In this document: positions 7,081-13,019 of the stretch, piece after piece
Layout of the letters: each line of letters starts with the position of its first letter
Numbering within the stretch: position 1 is the first letter of the stretch
Position numbers and translations under genes: made by a program
Assembly (NCBI GenBank): GCA_014323965.1
Contig: JACONB010000039.1
Location: forward strand, 1 to 19,922
Source: Prochloron sp. SP5CPC1
Lineage (GTDB): Bacteria > Cyanobacteriota > Cyanobacteriia > Cyanobacteriales > Prochloraceae
Length of the DNA stretch: 19,922 bases
Reading direction: 5' to 3'
The notes under the pieces: model-generated
The model's input: only the letters and a program-made list of their open reading frames with translations
Databases searched by the model: none
Told to the model about the DNA's origin: nothing

Positions 7081-7834
7081 GTGCGGCTCGTTCCCTGTGA
7101 AGGTCGCGGCGTAAGCCGAAATATAAGCAGGGGTTTGGTTACAGGCTAAAAATCTGGGTACAATCTAAGTCGCCGAAAGGGGCTGAAAGACCCAGGCAAT
7201 CCTATCTGAACTGAGAGTCCCGCGAGGGAATCAAGGAGAGAAATTAGGTGACACCGAACCTCTAAGGTAGTGATAACCGAACCATGACAACTGAATGAAC
7301 TATGGGTGTGAGGACGCGGTCGGAATCGCATAACCAAGTCACCCCCGTGTAGGAATCACGTGAATCCTTATCTGCCCACAGTGAGGTTAATCACCAGGCT
7401 GAAGCTGGGAACAGGGCGGGACTGGAGCTGTCGAGCGGTTCGATGGTGACACCGCTAATAGGGAGAATACCTGGGATAACTTAACGTGAATCATCTGAAG
7501 AAAAAGACCTAAGAAGGGACACTGCCTAATCGCTAAAGAGCAGAAGAGACACCGAAAAAAACTCGTAAGGCAAGTTTCTAGTACTTACATTCCTGAGTTG
7601 GTAATGGGTCAAAAGGTGAGTCCCAAAGGTTCGCAACAATAGTTCATTCGGAACGAGTAAAAACTCGCGCAACTTCCACTAAAACAGGGGGTTCCAAACC
7701 TAACAAGTGAAGTGGTGGGGTCGCCTGATTAACGACCTATCGGAAGGGCGAGGGTAAGAAGGGCGTAACTGCCCGATGGTTTCTACAGAGAAGAGACCCA
7801 ATGTAATTATCAGAGCGATTAATGGAGCCAAACT
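7081..7834 (+). ncRNA. Group II intron RNA domains I-III
   Basis: This 750-base stretch without a gene is the folded 5' portion of the intron. It contains GTGCG at the splice site, the putative EBS2 (7293-7297) and EBS1 (7368-7373) in domain I, and many short inverted repeats. The small frames seen here on either strand are not genes. Confidence 0.8.
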
Positions 7835-9124
7835 GTGATTATCACTAACCAAACTCCAATCGAATACCGCAGCCTATGGACTATGAGACTCCATCTCGCA
7901 GCTCTTCTGCAAATGGGGAGGATTAGCCGTCGGGCTGACGACGTCTGGAAAAACCTACCTTGGAAGCGATTCAAAGGACAGGTCTTTCGGTTACAGAGGT
8001 GTATCTTCAAAGCGCAAAAGAACAATCAAAAAGCCAAGGTCAAACTCTTACAACGGCTTCTGCTGAGGAGTCGTGCAGCCCAAGCTCTGGCAGTCAAACA
8101 AGTAACACAGCTAAATCAAGGACGTAAGACCCCTGGAGTTGATGGTAAAACCGCACTCTCTACACGGGAGCGCCTGATGTTGTGCCAAAAGCTGAATAAG
8201 CACTGGTACCACTGGAAGCACCAACAACTGAGAAGGGTAAATATCCCCAAGCCTAACGGCAAAACAAGGGGGTTAGGCATTCCTACAATGGCAGACAGGG
8301 CGTGGCAGGCGCTACTTAAGTTAGCTGCTGAACCCGCATATGAAGCCACCGCCGGAGAAAGAAGCTACGGCTTTAGAATCGGTCGCTGTACTGCGGACGC
8401 ACAGAAACTCATCTTCAATAACCTGAGTAGCAAAAACAACGGAAAAGATAAACTAATCCTGGAAACAGACATTAGCAAATGCTTTGACGAAATCGACCAC
8501 CAGGTCATGCTCAAGAAGATAGTCTTACCTATCGAAGCCTTAAGGGGACTCAAGATGGCAATAAAAGCTGGCGTCCGTGGAGAATATCCCTCCAGTATTA
8601 AGGGGACACCCCAAGGCGGGGTTATCTCGCCGTTACTGGCAAATATCGCCCTAGATGGATTCGAGAACCTAGGGTCGAATCAGTGGACAAGGCAACGCTC
8701 AATAAGTCTAGTAAGGGGTATACGTTACGCAGATGACGCGGTCTTTATCTGTAAACCAGGAGCAGACATCCAGCGGCTTCAGGATGATATTGACGAATTC
8801 CTAAAGTCCAGAGGGCTAAGGATAAATAAAGATAAGACTGAGGTGAGTAAAGCTACGGATGGATTTGATTTTCTGGGATGGCGCTTTCGCGTTAATTCCC
8901 GTGGGGTCTTTAAGTCCACACCGAGTTCCGAGAACTATGCAGACATAAAAGCCAAGGTCAAAGCAACTTGGAAAAGTGGTGTAACCACGGAAGCTCGACT
9001 GAAAAAGATCGAGTCACAAGTCCGAGGCTGGAGGAATTACCACAAACACTGCGATATGTCGAAGCATTCCCTATGGTCACTGAACCACTGGTTGTGGCGC
9101 AAACCTTCGGGCAGACAAACGTAG
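7835..9124 (+). CDS. ltrA: Group II intron reverse transcriptase/maturase, frameshifted before its C-terminus
   Basis: Intron-encoded protein that helps the intron splice and copies it into DNA targets. Start GTG 7835 has GGAG at 7824-7827. The reverse transcriptase domain runs from about residue 75 to 350: RKTPGVDG (97-104), IPKPNGKTRGLGIPTMADR (137-155), the TPQGGVISPLLANI block (258-271) and the catalytic YADD at 298-301 in RYADDAVF. The maturase (X) domain follows, with the segment ESQVRGWRNYHKHCDMSKHS near 396-416. The frame stops at TAG 9122-9124. The next frame carries on with NLRADKRRQDQKEAEKARRQ from about 9102, so an extra base in the AAA at 9101-9103 accounts for the stop. RT and X domains are intact; the DNA-binding and endonuclease parts are cut off. 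Could be a sequencing error, decay, or tolerated loss. Confidence 0.9.
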   Translation: MIITNQTPIEYRSLWTMRLHLAALLQMGRISRRADDVWKNLPWKRFKGQVFRLQRCIFKAQKNNQKAKVKLLQRLLLRSRAAQALAVKQVTQLNQGRKTPGVDGKTALSTRERLMLCQKLNKHWYHWKHQQLRRVNIPKPNGKTRGLGIPTMADRAWQALLKLAAEPAYEATAGERSYGFRIGRCTADAQKLIFNNLSSKNNGKDKLILETDISKCFDEIDHQVMLKKIVLPIEALRGLKMAIKAGVRGEYPSSIKGTPQGGVISPLLANIALDGFENLGSNQWTRQRSISLVRGIRYADDAVFICKPGADIQRLQDDIDEFLKSRGLRINKDKTEVSKATDGFDFLGWRFRVNSRGVFKSTPSSENYADIKAKVKATWKSGVTTEARLKKIESQVRGWRNYHKHCDMSKHSLWSLNHWLWRKPSGRQT

Positions 9125-9179
9125 ACAAGACCAGAAGGAAGCCGAGAAGGCACGTCGCCAAGCCATCAAAGGTAAGGCG

Positions 9180-9578
9180 ATGAAAAAGGGGGCAGCAAAA
9201 CGCCAGCTCACCAGCGAGCAGGTAAAGAAAGCGTTCCCCGCAGTTCCTTGGGAAGTGAATCGTCACGTAATGGTCAAAGGTGATGCCTCACCCTTCAATG
9301 TGGAGGGGAAATTACTAGCTTATTGGGTTGGTCGGAACACTAAATTATACGGTGGTCCGACCGCCGAAGCAATAAAGCGACAAAAAGGTAAGTGTCAGCA
9401 TTGCAACCGATTGTTCATGGAGGTAGACGGCGCCGTGGAGTTGCACCACATTGACGGCGACCATAACAACTGGAAGAAGAAGAACCTAGTTGCCCTCCAT
9501 CGGGAATGTCACCAGGCGCAGGCGATTCATCGCAAGCGCATTAAGGACGGACTCGTAAAGCGCGCCGTGAAGGCATAG
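9180..9578 (+). CDS. Detached C-terminal DNA-binding/HNH endonuclease part of the intron protein
   Basis: The frame following the shift at about 9102 encodes the missing C-terminus of the maturase; the first ATG in it is at 9180. It contains the stretch FPAVPWEVNRHVMVKGDASP typical of this intron class, then TAEAIKRQKGKCQHCNRLF, and the HNH motif with Cys-x-x-Cys (CQHC), HHIDGDHNNW and HRECHQ. All metal- and catalysis-related residues of the En domain appear present. As a separate 132-residue frame it is unlikely to be used on its own; the intact protein would read from 7835 to 9578, about 580 residues. The real homology extends upstream of 9180 to about 9102. Confidence 0.8.
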   Translation: MKKGAAKRQLTSEQVKKAFPAVPWEVNRHVMVKGDASPFNVEGKLLAYWVGRNTKLYGGPTAEAIKRQKGKCQHCNRLFMEVDGAVELHHIDGDHNNWKKKNLVALHRECHQAQAIHRKRIKDGLVKRAVKA

Positions 9579-9586
9579 AAGCACCT

Positions 9587-9620
9587 GAGCCGGATGCGGG
9601 GAAACTTGCACGTCCGGTTC
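9587..9620 (+). ncRNA. Group II intron domain V
   Basis: A 34-base catalytic hairpin. It opens with GAGCCGGAT, closes with GTCCGGTTC, has a GAAA tetraloop within GCGGGGAAACTTGC, and carries the catalytic AGC triad at bases 2-4. It matches the usual length and shape of bacterial domain V. Confidence 0.92.
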
Positions 9621-9662
9621 GTAGGAGAGGGGCGGGGTGGCAACATCCCCCTCGACTCTAAC

Positions 9663-9732
9663 AATTGCTGGCGCTGAAGCAGGCGATGGCACTCCTGAAT
9701 CTCTAGAGGAACTTCAAGCTAACATTAGAAAC
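9663..9732 (+). pseudogene. 3' exon of the intron-split antitoxin
   Basis: When 9663 is joined to 7080 the reading frame is kept: AA from exon 1 plus A gives Lys, then IAGAEAGDGTPESLEELQAN. GTPESLEELQANI resembles the C-terminal tail of Phd/YefM-like proteins. The homologous frame runs into an inverted-repeat element at 9733, which supplies the remaining codons to a TAG ending at 9840. The true C-terminus is therefore lost. The frame that starts at 9637 includes intron sequence and is not a gene start. Confidence 0.45.
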
Positions 9733-9809
9733 TGTAGGTTGGGAAGAGGTGCCGAAACCCAACAGTACCAATCTATGTTCGGTAACGCTTGCGCTCTACC
9801 CAACCTACG
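9733..9809. repeat. MITE-like inverted repeat (TGTAGGTTGGG ends)
   Basis: A 77-base element bounded by TGTAGGTTGGGAAGAG and CTCTACCCAACCTACG, which are near-perfect inverted repeats of each other. The GTTGGGTTTCG/CCCAACCTAC motif is a very common cyanobacterial dispersed element. It lies in the 3' exon of the antitoxin, just before the broken MazE gene. No clear target duplication is seen. Confidence 0.75.
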
Positions 9810-9860
9810 GCTAACAAAGCGGCTATTTTGGTCTGATTAGCGGATATGATATGACTTGCG

Positions 9861-10108
9861 CTACCAAATTTCCTTTCCTACTGCAATTCCACTATCAATC
9901 TCACCATGAAGATTCTGTGGTGTTATTCCCTTGACAAGCTCCTGTGCAGCGAATAACGCTTTCGGCATCAGTGCTTAATTACCAGGGTTTCATCTACTAC
10001 ACCAAGATCTATCTCAGCCCCTGAGGCTACATTAATCTCTTTGGCTAAATTTTGTGGAATACGAACAGCAAGACTATTCCCCCATTTTTCAAAAGTCGCA
10101 ACCATCAT
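9861..10108 (-). pseudogene. MazE/AbrB-type antitoxin, broken
   Basis: Read on the minus strand from ATG 10108, the frame gives FEKWGNSLAVRIPQNLAKEI, then NVASGAEIDLGVVDETLVIK: a nearly complete SpoVT-AbrB DNA-binding domain of the MazE antitoxin type. It stops at TGA (9970-9968) after about 46 codons. The same frame then shows RKRYSL, which fits the family, and after a two-base surplus another frame reads QELVKGITPQNLHGEIDSG and ends GKEIW at 9861, the typical C-terminus (GITPENLHGEIDTG-like). So there are two lesions: a nonsense codon and a +2 insertion. No MazF toxin follows; the MITE and antitoxin remnant lie there instead. It is a dead addiction module. Confidence 0.8.
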
Positions 10109-10123
10109 TTCTTAATTGAGGAA

Positions 10124-10642
10124 TCAAATATGAATTTTCATTGGGATGATAATTGATTCTTCTGTAGAAGTGGACTCAACAGATGAGTCATTTAGTGGTG
10201 GTCCTGCTGGTGAGAAGCCATATCTTTGAAATAGAGGAACATTATGAGGGAGAATTGCAGCAACCATAGTAGAGTTATTATGCTTCTTTGCAACCCTACA
10301 AGCAGAGGCGATAATTTTACTAAAGGGGATTTTAGCTCGTTTTTCTTTAAGCACGACGAGACGTGACATTTCACAGACTCTATTTGGATCGAACGGGTTG
10401 AGAGCAAATCCGGTCTCAAGTATCGGCAATCCGATCGAAGAATTAGGAAGAACAACTCGGTAAGTCCCAACAACAGCCTTAAAACCAATAATTTCCATTT
10501 GCATGTAGGCCGAGTACCGATCGTACTTATCAGGTATCTGCATCCCGAACAATCCTAGCTCATCATGAAAAATGGCGATTTGCAATTGATGGCAAAGACT
10601 TATTTGGTCAGAAGTGTGAACTTGTTGAATCACAAATGTCAT
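10124..10642 (-). CDS. GNAT-like N-acyltransferase resembling FeeM/LuxI autoinducer synthases
   Basis: A 172-residue protein with the pattern of the acyl-amino-acid or acyl-homoserine-lactone synthase fold, a branch of the GNAT superfamily. Near the N-terminus it has FHDELG and PDKYDRYSAYM; in the middle VVGTYRVVLPN, a Pro-rich ETGFALNPFDP, and CEMSRLVVLKEKR (the E-x-SR signature). The C-terminal half has LPHNVPLFQRYGF, typical of GNAT proteins. It should move an acyl group, perhaps from acyl carrier protein, to an amine; the substrate is not predictable. It starts 3 bases after the methyltransferase stop, on the same strand, so the two form an operon. Alternatively it is a general GNAT acetyltransferase. 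Confidence 0.7.
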   Translation of the reverse strand: MTFVIQQVHTSDQISLCHQLQIAIFHDELGLFGMQIPDKYDRYSAYMQMEIIGFKAVVGTYRVVLPNSSIGLPILETGFALNPFDPNRVCEMSRLVVLKEKRAKIPFSKIIASACRVAKKHNNSTMVAAILPHNVPLFQRYGFSPAGPPLNDSSVESTSTEESIIIPMKIHI

Positions 10643-10645
10643 CGG

Positions 10646-11365
10646 TCACCGCCTTTTGTAAATTGCAAAGTGATCGCCATCACTAGTACCGTGAAAAGCA
10701 AATCCTGATTCGCTTAAGATTTTCCGAGAAATATCTGGTTTAAAGCAGGTGATCATTATCTGCTCTTGGGCTAAAATCTCCCCATCTTTCTTAAAGAAAT
10801 AATTCTTCTGAAAGGTATGATAATCAGCAGTATCTTCCACTTCCTGGATGAATTGGGAATATATAATCCCCTCGGACAAGTGTTTTACATAACTCTCGTG
10901 TGGCTTTTGCAGATGTAGTAATAGTAAGCTATCTTCTCGCAAGTGACGACCTAAATTACTCAGTCCTTGACGGTTATCTTCTACACCAGGAATGTGACCT
11001 CCAAATTCCCATCGATCACCCAAGTTAAGAATTCCCCACACTCCTCCGTTAGATATAGCTACATCGAACGTTGCGTTTAAATCTAGTGTTGCTGCATCAG
11101 CTTCAATCAAACTCACTCGATTCCCTAACCGCTTCTTGGCAATTTCAAGCATAGATGGTGAGAAGTCAATCCCTGTAAACTTGCAGTTTGGGTCAATCTC
11201 AATGTACTTTTCTGCTAAAAGTCCAGTTCCTACACCTAACTCAAGAACTTGACTACCATTACCCACAATCGAGTGTATTTCCTTTGCTATACTCTGATAG
11301 TTATAATAACCAGAAGTTACCCATAAATCGTAATATTCGGTAATTCCTGCATATTGATTGCTCAT
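10646..11365 (-). CDS. Class I SAM-dependent methyltransferase
   Basis: A 239-residue small-molecule methyltransferase of unknown substrate. SAM-binding motif I is VLELGVGTGLLAEKY, and the following acidic residue lies in FTGIDFSPSMLEIAKKR. The motif around IEADAATLDL and then DVAISNGGVWGIL completes the Rossmann core. The protein is probably cytoplasmic; no membrane segments are seen. The frame extends to TTG 11377, but ATG 11365 (MSNQYAGITEYYDLW) is the natural start for such proteins, which commonly begin with a Y-DLW segment. The gene lies directly upstream of the acyltransferase (3-base gap) and both point away from the unknown small genes. The pair may make and methylate one small acylated product. 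Confidence 0.83.
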   Translation of the reverse strand: MSNQYAGITEYYDLWVTSGYYNYQSIAKEIHSIVGNGSQVLELGVGTGLLAEKYIEIDPNCKFTGIDFSPSMLEIAKKRLGNRVSLIEADAATLDLNATFDVAISNGGVWGILNLGDRWEFGGHIPGVEDNRQGLSNLGRHLREDSLLLLHLQKPHESYVKHLSEGIIYSQFIQEVEDTADYHTFQKNYFFKKDGEILAQEQIMITCFKPDISRKILSESGFAFHGTSDGDHFAIYKRR

Positions 11366-11412
11366 ATTATTTCCCAAAATTTAGTCCAGTGGAGTTTAGC
11401 AAATTTTGTAGC

Positions 11413-11556
11413 TTATTTCAAAGCGACATGACCATCTTTTAGTTGTTGGGTTGAACGAGGAGGAACATCTTCTACATACCGATGAAGATTACCGCCTGCA
11501 TCTGCCAGAAGCTTTTGTCTGGCGGTATGTAGTTCATCAAGAATTGGATTTTTCAT
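11413..11556 (-). CDS. Small 47-residue protein, coupled to the upstream gene
   Basis: ATG 11556-11554 overlaps the stop TGA of the preceding gene by one base (TGATG), which suggests translational coupling. The product begins MKNPILDELHTARQKLLADA and ends DGHVALK. NPILxELHxxRxxLL is an N-terminus I associate with many short cyanobacterial proteins of unknown function, often lying next to small-gene pairs that resemble toxin-antitoxin modules (recollection, not a search). No catalytic motif or membrane segment is seen. It is shorter than most frames and easily missed by annotation. Confidence 0.6.
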   Translation of the reverse strand: MKNPILDELHTARQKLLADAGGNLHRYVEDVPPRSTQQLKDGHVALK

Positions 11557-11957
11557 CAATTAGATCCTCCAACGGCACCCAATAGACCTGACATGTCCAA
11601 TATTCTATCACACCATATGCGCGATTGTTCAGCAATTTGATTACGTTGGACTGGATCACCCCAAAGCGTCACCCAATTTAGCTGCCAACAGGCGAGTTGA
11701 ACTTGAAGTTCCACCACGGGCGCCGCCGTTTCCACTCCCGCGTCACCCGCTGTCCATTCGATAAAAAACTTACTTTCATTTAACAAACTTTCCAGCACAG
11801 CCAAATTATCTTCGTGGCTAGCAAAGGATTTAATGCACCGCAAGTTGGCTGCTAGACCACCTAAGCGCACAGGGACATCATCCTGTAGATACCTTTCTCT
11901 AATGAGGGTCCAGTCCAAACAGTTCATGAACATATAAGTTTCAAGGCTTTGAAGCAT
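11556..11957 (-). CDS. Hypothetical cyanobacterial protein, about 120-133 residues
   Basis: The product contains CLDWTLIRERYLQDDVPVRL and GGLAANLRCIKSFASHEDNL, then FFIEWTAGDAGVETA, a Trp-rich segment QLACWQLNWVTLWGD, and ILDMSGLLGA near the end. It is a helical, soluble protein with many tryptophans; I recall similar hypothetical proteins in other cyanobacteria but no function. ATG 11957 gives 133 residues; in-frame ATGs at 11933 and 11927 (MNCLDW) are perhaps better starts, since no ribosome-binding site favours 11957. It lies two bases after the stop of the truncated toxin and overlaps the 47-residue gene that follows. Its coupling to that small gene is the main clue to a paired function. 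Confidence 0.65.
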   Translation of the reverse strand: MLQSLETYMFMNCLDWTLIRERYLQDDVPVRLGGLAANLRCIKSFASHEDNLAVLESLLNESKFFIEWTAGDAGVETAAPVVELQVQLACWQLNWVTLWGDPVQRNQIAEQSRIWCDRILDMSGLLGAVGGSN

Positions 11958-11958
11958 T

Positions 11959-12069
11959 TCAGCAATTAAGGAAAGGGAATGAAGAGAATCTGACGTCTAA
12001 CTCAGGTAAGCGTCTCATCAATCCTTGTAATATCGAGCCATTAAAGTTCTCATCAGTTAACAGACGCAT
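11959..12069 (-). pseudogene. DUF5615 PIN-like toxin, N-terminal remnant
   Basis: An ATG at 12069, within the last codons of the DUF433 gene and in another frame, opens MRLLTDENFNGSILQGLMRR then LPELDV. This is the start of DUF5615 PIN-like toxins, whose Asp-Glu-Asn (ADENF) motif supplies a catalytic aspartate. After LPELDV (about position 11992) the homology stops and nine unrelated residues lead to TGA at 11959-11961. The other catalytic acidic residues, expected over the next 70-80 residues, are missing. The gene has lost its 3' part in a deletion or rearrangement. DUF433 and DUF5615 genes usually overlap in this way. Confidence 0.8.
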
Positions 12070-12418
12070 TAGCTGTTAATTCTCCCTGGGACTGATAACG
12101 ATCCAGTAGGCGCTGCCTTAGATCAGCTAAGTTACACTGTTGGACAAATTGATTGCGTTGTTGCTGCGCTTTTCGGCGACGCTGCTCTAAGTAATTATCA
12201 ATTTCCTGACGATGACTGAGATAGTAAGCAATCGCTGCGTATATTTCCTCTAAGGGAAGAACAGAATACTGTACTGCAATTTCTTCAGGTGTAGAGCCAT
12301 TGTGATATGCAGCCAAAATGCTATCGAGAGTAACACGACTCTTGCTGATGCGGATGCCTCCAGCTTCATCCCAATGAAATGGTGGAGCGGAAACTTTAAA
12401 TTCAACTTGAACGCTCAT
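12053..12418 (-). CDS. DUF433 family antitoxin (VapB-like)
   Basis: A 121-residue protein with the DUF433 pattern: WDEAGGIRISKSRVTLDSIL at 16-35, then YHNGSTPEEIAVQYSVLPLE, EIYAAIAYYLSHRQEIDNYL. This is a short helix-turn-helix type domain found in the antitoxin partner of DUF5615/PIN-like toxins. The C-terminal 40 residues are an extended charged helix (EQRRRKAQQQRNQF). Its toxin gene overlaps its 3' end but is truncated to about 26 recognisable codons, so this antitoxin is an orphan here. Intact family pairs are thought to act as toxin-antitoxin systems; activity is inferred from family only. Confidence 0.82.
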   Translation of the reverse strand: MSVQVEFKVSAPPFHWDEAGGIRISKSRVTLDSILAAYHNGSTPEEIAVQYSVLPLEEIYAAIAYYLSHRQEIDNYLEQRRRKAQQQRNQFVQQCNLADLRQRLLDRYQSQGELTANASVN

Positions 12419-12458
12419 ATGTCTATGGAATCTCCCATTAATGAAGGAAAGCAGGAGC

Positions 12459-12986
12459 CTACTTATAGGTTAATCTAGTTGCAGTTCTAATCAGCCTAGC
12501 CGCAAGTTCGTCCGATGTTATACCCTGCTCATATCTGTAGTTGGTTGGGCTTGACTTAACCCAAGTTCCGTCATCAGTAGCGCGAAGAAGCCAGAAGTTA
12601 GCGTTGTATAGGTTATTACCATTGGGTCGATTCAAAGTGATAAGAATTTTGCGACTCCCTTCAGTCGGTATTGCATCGTTCTGTGCAATAACAAACTCAT
12701 GAAGAATCGGGAATCTACGGCTCCAGCGAACTCCATCTGGTACAACAGTATCCTTTGGCAGAACCCTACCACACTCAGTGAGGGCGTAAGTAGTTTGGTT
12801 CAACTTTTTTGTCGCTGTCTCCACAACATCATCACAAAACTCTTCATCGCAAGTGCTATCAATAACAACAAGCCACTGCTGAGTTTTATAAAATGGGCCA
12901 ACATTTTTCAATACTGTATAAATATTAGCCCACAAAGATATTATTAAGCAGCTAGTAACGTAGCTTAATCTTTTTGTCTTAATCAT
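12459..12986 (-). CDS. Small exported or membrane-anchored hypothetical protein
   Basis: A 175-residue protein of no recognised family. It begins with a basic residue cluster and a hydrophobic stretch (MIKTKRLSYVTSCLIISLWA), a signal peptide or membrane anchor, so the remainder is probably outside the cytoplasmic membrane. The mature part has four cysteines, two of them in STCDEEFCDD, and a segment RKILITLNRPNGNNLYNANF followed by WLLRATDDGTWVKSSP. It follows the L,D-transpeptidase-like gene on the same strand by 33 bases, so the two are probably co-transcribed. Because its partner has a peptidoglycan-enzyme active site, an accessory or inhibitory role in the same compartment is possible, but this is only inference. 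Confidence 0.6.
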   Translation of the reverse strand: MIKTKRLSYVTSCLIISLWANIYTVLKNVGPFYKTQQWLVVIDSTCDEEFCDDVVETATKKLNQTTYALTECGRVLPKDTVVPDGVRWSRRFPILHEFVIAQNDAIPTEGSRKILITLNRPNGNNLYNANFWLLRATDDGTWVKSSPTNYRYEQGITSDELAARLIRTATRLTYK

Positions 12987-13019
12987 AGAATTCGACCGCT
13001 ACTGAAGAAGAGAAAATTA

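Larger units (their letters stand above)
7081..9662 (+). mobile_element. Group II intron with reverse transcriptase ORF (chloroplast-like class)
   Basis: A self-splicing retroelement. The 5' end is the canonical GTGCG at 7081. Structured domains I-III (7081 to about 7830) precede the protein gene in domain IV. Domain V is a clear 34-base hairpin at 9587-9620, followed by a domain VI stem with a probable branch A at 9655, 7 bases before the end at 9662 (...CTCTAAC). Exon recognition can be read directly: TTATCT at 7368-7373 (EBS1) is the perfect complement of AGATAA (IBS1), the last six exon bases, 7075-7080. GAATG at 7293-7297 (EBS2) complements CATTC (IBS2) at 7069-7073. The element is in the sense orientation in the antitoxin gene. 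The RNA looks complete; the encoded protein is frameshifted (see below). Confidence 0.9.

Noticed and set aside
7146..7337. 63-codon minus-strand frame
   Set aside because: It lies within the folded RNA domains of the group II intron.
9637..9840. 67-codon plus-strand frame starting at GTG 9637
   Set aside because: Its first nine codons are intron domain VI sequence and the end is MITE sequence; only 9663-9732 is residual gene.
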